Assembly (NCBI GenBank): GCA_030447385.1
Contig: JAUJOY010000004.1
Span: 53,739-117,738 of the forward strand
DNA length: 64,000 bases
Direction: 5' to 3'
From: Mycobacteriales bacterium
GTDB lineage: Bacteria > Actinomycetota > Actinomycetes > Mycobacteriales > SCTD01
The translations under genes and the position numbers were made by a program. The notes below the pieces were generated by a model. That model saw only the letters and a list, made by a program, of their open reading frames with translations. It had not been told where the DNA came from and searched no databases. Shown here in pieces: positions 55,691 to 64,000 of the stretch; within the stretch, counting starts at the first letter, position 1; each line of letters starts with the position of its first letter.

Positions 55691-57097
55691 TCAGCCGCCG
55701 TACACCGTGCGTCCCGCGACCTCGTCCTTCGCGAGGCGGCGGTTGAGGTGCAGTCCCTCCAGTGCGAGCTCCACGGCGGCCGCCGCGAGGCCCGGCGACT
55801 CCTGCTCGATGCCGAGCCGCTTCAGCAGCTCGGCGAGGCCCGGGATGGTGCCGAGCCGGGACAGCAGCTCGGCAGCCGGCACCAGGTCGCCGGTCTCGAC
55901 GGTGGCGCCCTCGTCGAAGCGGCGCTGCAGCCCGGACAGGTCGAGGCCGGCGAGCAGCGCACGGAACGTGTCGGCGGTGGCGCGGCGCAGCAGGTGGGCC
56001 AGGACCTCCAGCTCGCGTCCTTCCTCGGCCGCCTCGAACTCCACCTTGCCGCGCGCGGCGGCGACGGCTGCCGGCAGGTCGCAGACCCGCGCGACAGCGG
56101 CCGCCTCGCCCGTGACGGCGGCCCGGCGTACGGCAGAAGCCGCGACCGTCTCGGTGGCGGCCACGGCGAAGCGGGCGCTCACACCTGAGCGCTGGTCGAC
56201 CTGCGGCGAGTCGCGGACCAGCCTGGTCCAGCGGGCGACGATCTGGAGCAGGTGGTCGGGCAGGACGATAGGCGTCCCGGGCCAGTCCAGCACCGCCTCC
56301 TGCCGGATCAGGCGCACCTCGTCGGCCAGCTGCAGGGGGTAGTGCGTGCGCACCTCGGCGCCGAACCGGTCCTTGAGCGGGGTGATGATCCGGCCGCGGT
56401 TGGTGTAGTCCTCGGGGTTGGCGCTCGCGACGAGCAGCAGGTCGAGCGGCAGCCGGAGGGTGTAGCCGCGCACCTGGATGTCGCGCTCCTCGAGCACGTT
56501 GAGCAGCGACACCTGGATCCGCTCGGCCAGGTCGGGCAGCTCGTTGACGCTGAAGATGCCGCGGTTGGTGCGCGGGACCAGCCCGTAGTGCACGGTCTCC
56601 GGGTCGCCGAGCGTGCGCCCCTCGGCGATCTTGATCGGGTCGACGTCGCCGATGAGGTCGCCGACGCTGGTGTCCGGCGTGGCGAGCTTCTCGCCGTACC
56701 GGTCGTGCCGGGACTTCCAGGCGACCGGCAGGTCCTCGCCCCGGTCGGCGAGCAGCCGCCGGCAGCGCCCGCACACCGGGGCGTACGGGTGGTCGTTGAT
56801 CTCGCAGCCGGCGACCACCGGCGTCCAGGCGTCGAGCAGGCCCACGAGGGTGCGGATCAGCCGGGTCTTGCCCTGCCCGCGCTCACCGAGCAGGACGAGG
56901 TCGTGACCGGCCAGCAGCGCCCGCTCGACCTGCGGGAGCACCGTGTCGTCGAAGCCGACGATGCCCGGGAAGGCGCTCCGGCCGCCGGCGAGCCGGGCCA
57001 GCAGGTTGTCGCGCAGCTCGACCTTGACCGTCTTGTGCACGTGGCCGCCGGCCCGCAGATCGCCGACAGTCGTGGGGTCCGGGGCAGGCCGAGTCAC
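55691..57097 (-). CDS. MoxR/magnesium-chelatase-type AAA ATPase
   Basis: A 468-residue AAA+ ATPase. Walker A is LGERGQGKTRL near residue 75, Walker B and sensor segments follow in GIFSVNELPDL and LLLVASANPEDYTNRGR, and arginine finger RFGAEVRTHYPL. A CGRC pair near residue 112 (PVCGRCRRLLADR) is an insertion, possibly a half zinc site. The C-terminal lid region is helical. It works with the VWA protein encoded immediately downstream. The start is a GTG at 57097. Confidence 0.9.
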   Translation of the reverse strand: MTRPAPDPTTVGDLRAGGHVHKTVKVELRDNLLARLAGGRSAFPGIVGFDDTVLPQVERALLAGHDLVLLGERGQGKTRLIRTLVGLLDAWTPVVAGCEINDHPYAPVCGRCRRLLADRGEDLPVAWKSRHDRYGEKLATPDTSVGDLIGDVDPIKIAEGRTLGDPETVHYGLVPRTNRGIFSVNELPDLAERIQVSLLNVLEERDIQVRGYTLRLPLDLLLVASANPEDYTNRGRIITPLKDRFGAEVRTHYPLQLADEVRLIRQEAVLDWPGTPIVLPDHLLQIVARWTRLVRDSPQVDQRSGVSARFAVAATETVAASAVRRAAVTGEAAAVARVCDLPAAVAAARGKVEFEAAEEGRELEVLAHLLRRATADTFRALLAGLDLSGLQRRFDEGATVETGDLVPAAELLSRLGTIPGLAELLKRLGIEQESPGLAAAAVELALEGLHLNRRLAKDEVAGRTVYGG

Positions 57098-57159
57098 CGT
57101 CCGACACTACGTCCGGGGTCAGCGGCGCGCACGGGCGGCGGCAGGTGGAGGATGGCGTC

Positions 57160-58323
57160 ATGTCGCGCTTCGGGGACGGCCTGGCCACCGGTGGGGACCT
57201 GTTCGTGCTGGCCGACTCGGCGGCCGGTGCGGCCCTCGACTCGTTCGGGGGACGGGTCCCCGATCTGGTGTGCGTCTTCGTCAGCGGCGGGACGCCGGAC
57301 GAGGTCGCTGCGGTCGGGCTGCAGGTGTCGGCAGCCACCGGCGCCGGGACGATCCTCGGCTGCAGCGCGGGCGGCGTCATCGGCGGCTCGAGGGGTGTGG
57401 AGGGACGGGCCGCGGTCAGCGTGTTCGCCGCGCTCCTGCCCGGCGTGGGCCTGCGGTCGTTCCACCTCGAGGTCCTGCCGGCGCAGGAGGGGTCGGCCGT
57501 CGTGGGCCTGCCCGAGCCGCAGGGGGACGAGATCGCCGTGCTGCTGTCGGACCCCTACAGCTTCCCGGCCGATGGCTTCCTCACGCAGGTCAACGCCGGG
57601 CGGCCGGGGCTGGCCGTCGTCGGCGGTCAGGCGGGGGGTGCCCGGGGCGCCGGCTCCACGCGCCTGATCCTGGACGGCCGGATCGTGGACCGGGGCGCGG
57701 TGGGCGTCCTGCTGCAGAACTCGGGCGCGCTCTCCATCGTCAGCCAGGGCTGCCGGGCGGTGGGTCCCGCCATGACAGTGACCGCCGCGGCCGGCAACGT
57801 CGTGAGCGGGCTCGCCGGGGAGCCCGCGCTGCGGCGCATCGAGCGGGTGCTGGCGGACCTGGCTCCGGAGGACCAGGCGCTGGCCTCCGCCGGGCTGCAG
57901 CTCGGGATCGCCATGGACGAGTACGCCGAGGACCACGACTTCCTCGTCCGCCCCATCCTCGGCGCGGACCGGGCGACCGGCCAGGTGGCCGTCGGCGATG
58001 TCGTCGAGGTGGGCTGCACCGTCCGCCTGCAGGTCCGCGACGCCGACACGGCCGACGCGGCGCTGCGCTCGGCGCTGGCGGCCTACCGGCGGGACAGCGC
58101 AGACAGCCCGGCGGGTGGGGCGCTGCTGTTCTCCTGCAACGGCCGGGGGGCGCACCTTTTCGGCGAGTCCTTCGGCGGCGCCGACCACGACCCGTCCCTC
58201 GTGCGTACGCAGCTCGCCGCCGCGGCGGTCGGCGGCTTCTTCGCCGGCGGCGAGTTGGGCCCGGTCGCGGGGCGGAACCACCTGCACGGCTTCACCGCCA
58301 GCGTCCTGGCCTTTCCTGGCTGA
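57160..58323 (+). CDS. FIST domain sensor protein
   Basis: A 387-residue cytosolic protein with a FIST_N domain (FVSGGTPDEVAAVGLQVSAA, GAGTILGCSAGGVIGG) and a FIST_C domain (DHDFLVRPILGADRATGQVA, GALLFSCNGRGAHLFGE). FIST domains are thought to bind small ligands such as amino acids. Here it is stand-alone without a coupled kinase domain. ATG 57160 has GGAGGATGG upstream; a GTG at 57145 is an alternative. Its stop overlaps the ROK kinase start (TGATG). It is divergent from the AAA gene. Confidence 0.88.
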   Translation: MSRFGDGLATGGDLFVLADSAAGAALDSFGGRVPDLVCVFVSGGTPDEVAAVGLQVSAATGAGTILGCSAGGVIGGSRGVEGRAAVSVFAALLPGVGLRSFHLEVLPAQEGSAVVGLPEPQGDEIAVLLSDPYSFPADGFLTQVNAGRPGLAVVGGQAGGARGAGSTRLILDGRIVDRGAVGVLLQNSGALSIVSQGCRAVGPAMTVTAAAGNVVSGLAGEPALRRIERVLADLAPEDQALASAGLQLGIAMDEYAEDHDFLVRPILGADRATGQVAVGDVVEVGCTVRLQVRDADTADAALRSALAAYRRDSADSPAGGALLFSCNGRGAHLFGESFGGADHDPSLVRTQLAAAAVGGFFAGGELGPVAGRNHLHGFTASVLAFPG

Positions 58324-59264
58324 TGGCCGCCCAGCCCGTGGACAGCCAGCCCGTGGACGACCAGCCGGGGGTGCTGGCCCTCGACATCGGCGGCACGAAG
58401 ATCGCTGCAGCGCTGGTGTCCGCCGACGGTGCCGTGGTGCGCACAGTCCGCGGACCGACGGCGGCCGACCCGTGGCCGGTTGTCGCGGCGCTGCTGGAGG
58501 AGGTGCGCGCGGGCGCCGGCATCGCGGGCGTGGGCGTCGGCTGCGGGGGGCCGATGTCGTGGCCCTCCGGCGTGGTCTCGCCACTGAACATCGCCGGCTG
58601 GCGGGGCTTCCCGTTGCGCGAGCGGCTCGCCGAGGCCTATCCCGGGATGCCGGTGCGCCTGCACAACGATGCGGCCGCGGTCGCCGTCGGCGAGCACTGG
58701 CGGGGCGCGGGGCGGGACGTGGACAACGTGCTCGGCATGGTCGTCTCCACCGGAGTGGGCGGCGGCCTCGTGCTCGGCGGCCGCCTGATCGACGGCGCCA
58801 CGGGTAATGCCGGGCACATCGGCCATGTGGTCGTCGAGCCGGACGGCCCCGCCTGCGCGTGCGGCGGCCGCGGCTGCCTGGAAGCCGTCGCGCGCGGACC
58901 GGCCGTCGTGGCCTGGGCCCGGGTGCGCGGCTCGGCGGCGGCGGACGGGCGGGCACTGGCCGCGCTTGCAGCGGGTGGGGATCACGTGGCCCTGGCGGCG
59001 CTCGAGCGCGCGGGTACCGCCGTCGGCGTCGGGATCGCTTCCGCAGCAGCCCTTCTGGATGTCACGGTGGTGGCGCTGGGAGGCGGCTTCGCCAACAGCG
59101 GGCCGCCGTTCTGGGAGCCGCTCCAGAAGGCGTTCGCCCTGCACGCCCGGCTCGGGTTCCTCGGCGACACCCGCGTCGTGCCCGCGGCGTTGGGCAACGA
59201 CGCGGGGCTCGTCGGCGCAGCGGCACTGGTGCTCGCGGGCGAGCGCTACTGGTCCGCCGGCTGA
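58323..59264 (+). CDS. ROK-family sugar kinase (glucokinase type)
   Basis: A 313-residue ATP-dependent kinase of the ROK family. ATP loop LALDIGGTKIAAALV near residue 20, sugar-binding LHNDAAAVAVGEHW near residue 118 and the zinc motif CACGGRGCLEAVA near residue 180 (CxCGxxGCxE) are all present. A QPVDSQPVDDQP repeat of 12 residues precedes the fold. No helix-turn-helix is present, so it is not a ROK repressor. It shares bases with the FIST stop and is 5 bases from ilvA. Confidence 0.92.
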   Translation: MAAQPVDSQPVDDQPGVLALDIGGTKIAAALVSADGAVVRTVRGPTAADPWPVVAALLEEVRAGAGIAGVGVGCGGPMSWPSGVVSPLNIAGWRGFPLRERLAEAYPGMPVRLHNDAAAVAVGEHWRGAGRDVDNVLGMVVSTGVGGGLVLGGRLIDGATGNAGHIGHVVVEPDGPACACGGRGCLEAVARGPAVVAWARVRGSAAADGRALAALAAGGDHVALAALERAGTAVGVGIASAAALLDVTVVALGGGFANSGPPFWEPLQKAFALHARLGFLGDTRVVPAALGNDAGLVGAAALVLAGERYWSAG

Positions 59265-59269
59265 CCGAC

Positions 59270-60490
59270 GTGAGCGATCCGCTGCCGCAGGTCGGGCTGT
59301 CCGAGGTGCGTGCCGCGCGGATCCTGCTCGAAGGCGTCTCGCGCAGCACCCCCCTCGCCGGCCTGCGGGGCCTGTCCGAGCAGGTCGGCGGACCGGTGCT
59401 GCTCAAGTGCGAGAACCTCCAGCGCACCGGCTCGTTCAAGATCCGGGGGGCGTACGTCCGGATCGCCCGGCTGACCGACGAGGAGCGCGCCGGCGGGGTG
59501 GTGGCCGCGAGCGCCGGCAACCACGCGCAGGGGGTGGCGCTGGCGGCGACCCTGCTCGGGTGCCGCTCGACGGTGTTCATGCCGGAGGCCGCGCCGCTGC
59601 CCAAAGTCGCCGCCACCAAGGGCTACGGCGCGCAGGTGCGGCTGACCGGCCGCACCCTCGACGAGGCACTGCGGGCGGCCCGGGCCTTCGCGCGAGAGAC
59701 CGGTGCGGTGCTCATCCACCCCTTCGACCACGCCGACGTGATCGCCGGGCAGGGGACCGTCGGGCTGGAGATCCTCGAGCAGTGCCCGGACGTGCGGACG
59801 GTGCTCGTCTGCACCGGCGGCGGCGGGCTGGTGGCGGGCATCGCGGTGGCCGTGAAGGCGCTGCGTCCCGATGTGCGGGTCGTGGGCGTGCAGGCCGCGG
59901 GCGCGGCCTCGTTCGGGCCCTCGCTGGCGGCCGGCGGGCCGGTGCCGCTGGCGAGCATGGTGACCATGGCCGACGGGATCGCGGTCGGCTGTCCCGGCGA
60001 GGTGACGTTCCCGCTGGTCCGCGACCTCGTGGACGACGTCGTCACCGTGGACGACGACGCGCTGTCGCGGGCGCTGCTGCTCCTGCTCGAGCGGGCGAAG
60101 ATGGTCGTGGAGCCGGCCGGGGCGGCGGGGGTCGCCGCGCTCATGGAGGCGCCGCGCTCGTTCGCGCCACCCGTGGTCGTCGTCGTGTCCGGCGGCAACA
60201 TCGACCCGCTGCTGCTCAGCAAGGTGATCCGGCACGGGCTGGTGGCCGCCGGCCGCTTCCTCGCCCTCAAGGTCCGCGTGCCCGACCGGCCGGGCGAGCT
60301 GGCCCGGATGCTTGGGGTGCTCGGCGACGCGGGGGCCAACGTCCTCGAGGTCGAGCACTTGCGTACCGGCCCTGATCTGCACCTGGAGGAGGTCGAGATC
60401 GAGATCGAGCTGGAGACCCGCGGGCCCGACCACGGCCGGGAGGTCCGGGCCGCACTGGAGGCGGCCTCCTACCGCCACACCCTGCGCTGA
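59270..60490 (+). CDS. ilvA: threonine ammonia-lyase with C-terminal ACT domain
   Basis: A 406-residue PLP enzyme deaminating threonine to 2-oxobutyrate for isoleucine synthesis or catabolism. PLP lysine is in RTGSFKIRGAY near residue 55, AASAGNHAQGVAL near residue 80, and the phosphate loop CTGGGGLVAGIA near residue 183. A single ACT domain (RVPDRPGELARMLGVLGDAGAN) occupies the last ~80 residues, as in the short biodegradative/TdcB-like form. GTG 59270 is 5 bases after the ROK stop. Confidence 0.93.
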   Translation: MSDPLPQVGLSEVRAARILLEGVSRSTPLAGLRGLSEQVGGPVLLKCENLQRTGSFKIRGAYVRIARLTDEERAGGVVAASAGNHAQGVALAATLLGCRSTVFMPEAAPLPKVAATKGYGAQVRLTGRTLDEALRAARAFARETGAVLIHPFDHADVIAGQGTVGLEILEQCPDVRTVLVCTGGGGLVAGIAVAVKALRPDVRVVGVQAAGAASFGPSLAAGGPVPLASMVTMADGIAVGCPGEVTFPLVRDLVDDVVTVDDDALSRALLLLLERAKMVVEPAGAAGVAALMEAPRSFAPPVVVVVSGGNIDPLLLSKVIRHGLVAAGRFLALKVRVPDRPGELARMLGVLGDAGANVLEVEHLRTGPDLHLEEVEIEIELETRGPDHGREVRAALEAASYRHTLR

Positions 60491-60517
60491 TCCGCGCAGA
60501 GCAGGGCGCACGGGGGC

Positions 60518-61657
<1,140 letters not shown>

Positions 61658-62149
61658 CTATCCGGTGTAGGGCTCCGCCGAGAGCAGCTCGACGGTCATC
61701 GAGCCGCCACTGGGCAAGGTGTAGGCGACGCGGTCCCCGGCGCGCGCGCCGGTGAGGGCGAGCCCCAGCGGGCTGTTGGCGGAGTAGACCGGGACGCTGG
61801 CCTTGTCCTCACGCGAACCGATCAGGAAGCGCTCGCTGTCGCCGTCGTCGTAGCGCACCTCGACCACCATGCCCGGACCGGCGACCCCCGCCTCCTGCGG
61901 CGCCTCGCCGACCTTGGCGTCGCGCAGCAGCTGGGTGAGCTGGCGGATCCGGGCCTCGAGCTTGCCCTGCTCGTCCTTGGCGGCGTGGTACCCGCCGTTC
62001 TCCTTGAGGTCGCCCTCCTCCCGCGCCGCTTCGATCTTGGCCACGATGTCGGCACGGCGGGGGCCCTTGGCCTCCGCCAGCTCAGCCGACAGTCGGTCGT
62101 GTGCCTCCTGGGTGAGCCAGGTGCTCTGATGTGCGGCGTCCGTGCTCAC
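61658..62149 (-). CDS. greA: transcription elongation factor GreA
   Basis: A 163-residue factor that stimulates RNA cleavage in backtracked RNA polymerase. The N-terminal coiled coil contains the acidic tip in [18 protein letters not shown], and the C-terminal FKBP-like domain has [16 protein letters not shown]. Consensus at the tip is ENAEY; here ENGGY. GTG 62149 has AGGAC upstream; TAGCAT (62186-62191, reverse) is a -10 candidate. Position beside DUF4307 and mca matches the order recalled from mycobacteria. Confidence 0.95.
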   Translation of the reverse strand: MSTDAAHQSTWLTQEAHDRLSAELAEAKGPRRADIVAKIEAAREEGDLKENGGYHAAKDEQGKLEARIRQLTQLLRDAKVGEAPQEAGVAGPGMVVEVRYDDGDSERFLIGSREDKASVPVYSANSPLGLALTGARAGDRVAYTLPSGGSMTVELLSAEPYTG

Positions 62150-62188
62150 GCGCGTCCTCGCAGTCCTCGTCGGGGCAAGCCAGCAATG

Positions 62189-62596
62189 CTACGGCGCCAC
62201 CTCCTCCCGCGAGATGGGCTTCGCCCGGCAGCCCGCCAGCTCCCCGGTCACCGGGCGCGCAGTGGTGGACAGGGCGAACGAGCCCCGCGCCGTACGCGAG
62301 CGCGTCCCTTCCGCGTCCAGCACCGCGATGTCGCGGCCGACCTCCGCGCCGTCCGCGCTGCGCGCGCGGATCACGCAGTACGCCGTGCCGCCCGGCTGCT
62401 TGGCGACCTCCACGTCTAGGACGACCTGGCCATCGGAGACCACGGAGTAGGACACGACGCGGCCTTTCAGCGAGTCCCCGGTCAGGCGGGTGAGCCCCAG
62501 CACGAGGACGGCACCGACCAGCCCGACGAACAGCACCGCGAGGAGCACGGCGAGCAGGCGCTGACTCAGACGCGGAGACCTGGACGGGGCGGTCAC
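62189..62596 (-). CDS. DUF4307 membrane protein
   Basis: A 135-residue protein with one membrane helix ([20 protein letters not shown]) after a short basic N-terminus and a periplasmic beta-rich domain ([36 protein letters not shown]). The family is actinobacterial and of unknown role; a single conserved cysteine lies in TAYCVIRA. The gene lies upstream of greA on the same strand and divergent from mca, as in mycobacteria (recalled Rv1081c). Confidence 0.88.
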   Translation of the reverse strand: MTAPSRSPRLSQRLLAVLLAVLFVGLVGAVLVLGLTRLTGDSLKGRVVSYSVVSDGQVVLDVEVAKQPGGTAYCVIRARSADGAEVGRDIAVLDAEGTRSRTARGSFALSTTARPVTGELAGCRAKPISREEVAP

Positions 62597-62684
62597 GGGA
62601 CTCCTGGGGTGGGCGGCGGTGTTGGGGATACGCGACGATGGTGCCGCCACGATGGTGCCTCGAAGCGGACAGGAAGGCCTCCCG

Positions 62685-63581
62685 GTGGGTGAGAGCGGGC
62701 AGCTGCGGCTGATGTGCGTGCACGCGCACCCGGACGACGAGTCGAGCAAGGGCGCCGCGACCATGGCCCGCTACGCCGACGAGGGCGTCGACGTCCTCGT
62801 CGTCACCCTGACCGACGGCTCGCGCGGCTCGGTGCTCAACCCGGCGCTGGACCGGCCGGAGGTGGTGGCCGACATCACCGCCATCCGCGCCGCGGAGATG
62901 GAGCGGGCCCGCGAGATCCTCGGGGTGCGCCAGGTGTTCCTGGGCTTCGTCGACTCCGGCCTGCCCGAGGGCGACCCGCTGCCCCCGCTCCCGGAGGGCT
63001 GCTTCGCGCTCGGGGACCTGGAGGAGCAGACGGAGGCGCTGGTCCGGGTGGTGCGCGAGCAGCGGCCGCACGTCATGACGACCTACGACGAGCACGGCGG
63101 CTACCCCCATCCCGACCACGTGCGCTGCCACGAGGTGTCGGTCGCTGCCTTCGAGGCCGCCGGCGACCCGGACCGCTTCCCGGACGCAGGGGATCCCTGG
63201 CAGCCGCTGAAGCTGTACTACAACCTGACCTTCCACAAGAGCCGCCTGCAGAAGCTGCACGACGCGATGCTGGCGGCGAAGGTCGACTCGCCCTACACCG
63301 ACTGGCTGACCGGCTGGGAGGACAAGCCGGGTGACGCGGAGCGGCTGACCACCTCCGTTCCGTGCTCGCAGTGGTTCCCGGTCCGCGACGCCGCGCTGCT
63401 CGCACACGCCACGCAGGTGGACCCCACCGGCCGCTGGTTCGCGTGCCCGTTGGAGCTGCAGCAGGAGACCTGGCCCTACGAGGACTTCGAGCTGGCCCGG
63501 TCGGTCGTGGACTCGTCGCTGCCCGAGGACGACCTGTTCGCCGGCGTACGCGACCGCGTCTGCAGCCAGGCGCGGACGTGA
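62685..63581 (+). CDS. mca: mycothiol S-conjugate amidase
   Basis: A 298-residue zinc amidase that cleaves mycothiol conjugates of electrophiles, releasing mercapturic acids. The zinc site is in [12 protein letters not shown] near residue 13 and HPDHVRCHE near residue 142; the mid region [20 protein letters not shown] fits Mca rather than MshB. GTG 62685 has AGGAAGG 7 bases upstream; in-frame starts at 62619 and 62652 add residues without similarity. It shows that the organism makes mycothiol. It overlaps the next gene by GTGA. Confidence 0.94.
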   Translation: MGESGQLRLMCVHAHPDDESSKGAATMARYADEGVDVLVVTLTDGSRGSVLNPALDRPEVVADITAIRAAEMERAREILGVRQVFLGFVDSGLPEGDPLPPLPEGCFALGDLEEQTEALVRVVREQRPHVMTTYDEHGGYPHPDHVRCHEVSVAAFEAAGDPDRFPDAGDPWQPLKLYYNLTFHKSRLQKLHDAMLAAKVDSPYTDWLTGWEDKPGDAERLTTSVPCSQWFPVRDAALLAHATQVDPTGRWFACPLELQQETWPYEDFELARSVVDSSLPEDDLFAGVRDRVCSQART

Positions 63582-63784
63582 GCACGGCGCTTCTCGCGCT
63601 GGAGCCCGAGAAGGTCGGAGCCGGTCCACTGGGGCTGCTCGTGGTCGTGCTGATGGGCATCGCCACGGTGCTGCTGATCCGCAGCATGAACACCCGCATC
63701 AAGGGCCTTCCGAAGGAGTTTCCGCCGCGTGATGCGCCGGGCGCGGATCCTCCGGCGGAGGACGAGCCCGACAACAAGGCCTGA
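63578..63784 (+). CDS. small single-pass membrane protein
   Basis: A 68-residue protein with one membrane helix ([20 protein letters not shown]) and a charged, Pro/Asp-rich tail ([20 protein letters not shown]). The GTG start overlaps the mca stop. Similar small genes follow mca in other actinobacteria; its function is unknown. Confidence 0.75.
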   Translation: MSTALLALEPEKVGAGPLGLLVVVLMGIATVLLIRSMNTRIKGLPKEFPPRDAPGADPPAEDEPDNKA

Positions 63785-63787
63785 GCT

Positions 63788-64000
63788 TCATTCGTCCGGG
63801 GCGCGGCCACGGTCCTTCTTCAGCTGCGAGCGTTGACGCTTCCCCTCCAGCCGGCGTTCCTGGGATCCCGCGGTGGGCCGGGTCGGCCGTCGCCTGCGCG
63901 GCGGGGGCGCGGCGGCATCGCGCAGCATCTGAATCAGGCGCTGCTCGGCCGCCTCGCGGTTCTGCAGCTGGCTGCGGTGCTCGCTCGCGGCCACGGTGAC
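63788..64000 (-). CDS. arfB: peptidyl-tRNA hydrolase ArfB-like, C-terminal part (cut by window edge)
   Basis: The last 71 codons visible encode EHRSQLQNREAAEQRLIQML followed by a basic tail ending in GKRQRSQLKKDRG, which is the C-terminal part of ArfB, a ribosome rescue factor related to class I release factors. The catalytic GGQ domain would lie beyond the window. It converges with the small membrane gene, 3 bases apart. Confidence 0.85.
   Translation of the reverse strand, partial: VTVAASEHRSQLQNREAAEQRLIQMLRDAAAPPPRRRRPTRPTAGSQERRLEGKRQRSQLKKDRGRAPDE

Noticed and set aside
52624-57097. Caspase-like protein plus MoxR/VWA as a defence island
   Set aside because: The caspase gene is convergent to the AAA/VWA pair, no other defence genes are near, and the surrounding block is conserved housekeeping.

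Overview
The window is a gene-dense chromosomal segment of a high-GC actinomycete. Support for this: about 70% or higher GC with strongly GC3-biased coding, frequent GTG starts, the mycothiol enzyme Mca, an RpfB-type resuscitation factor, an actinobacterial protein O-mannosyltransferase, the FmdB/Ruc, SepX/GlpR, DUF501, DUF4307 and DivIC families, and TAnnnT -10 boxes placed just upstream of start codons. From memory (not computed), the gene order follows the core segment of Mycobacterium tuberculosis around Rv0991c-Rv1083, with other genes interspersed. The exact order or family cannot be fixed from sequence reading alone. No rRNA, CRISPR array, prophage or biosynthetic cluster is seen.

Layout. 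1-7.3 kb: Ruc-like zinc protein (partial), patatin lipase, beta-carbonic anhydrase, 5-formyl-THF cyclo-ligase, then the overlapping operon galU-moeA-moaC-mogA-rimJ followed by sepX/glpR (UDP-glucose, molybdopterin, divisome). 7.3-16 kb: tRNA-Ala, protein mannosyltransferase, rsmI, metG-tatD, rpf, ksgA, ispE. 16-20.3 kb: an IS1380-type element inserted exactly at the ispE/ABC-F junction, a frameshifted ABC-F ATPase, a DUF72 protein. 20.4-26.7 kb: DUF4383 membrane protein, a desaturase-TetR operon with a paired operator candidate, tRNA-Gln-glmU-prs, an EamA transporter and a CGNR zinc-finger protein. 26.8-31.2 kb: ribosomal protein L25, pth, a membrane spermidine-synthase-like protein, then a decayed IS. 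31.3-41.2 kb: frameshifted mfd, a SurA/PrsA-like lipoprotein, mazG, eno, divIC, DUF501, ppx and a family-5 uracil-DNA glycosylase. 41.4-47.6 kb: a membrane GGDEF-EAL protein and MFS exporter (divergent to a tRNA), BI-1-like protein, secreted serine protease. 47.6-64 kb: thiolase, SGNH hydrolase, cystathionine beta-synthase and cystathionine gamma-synthase (transsulfuration), a membrane caspase-like protein, a MoxR AAA/VWA pair, FIST-ROK kinase-threonine dehydratase, HPPD, greA, DUF4307, mca and arfB (partial).

Most genes are housekeeping and sit in tightly overlapping operons (ATGA, GTGA, TAGTG junctions). The unusual content is at junctions: an IS whose 4-bp duplication rebuilds both the stop of ispE and the start of the next gene; an 8-bp tandem duplication that frameshifts that next gene; ispE itself without any ATG/GTG/TTG start; a single-base frameshift in mfd; a degenerate IS with perfect ends; a dispersed palindromic repeat with compensating arm changes; a short-variable-loop tRNA carrying a UAA anticodon; and a recurring leaderless promoter pattern. 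Several frameshifts in one window also call for a check of assembly accuracy.
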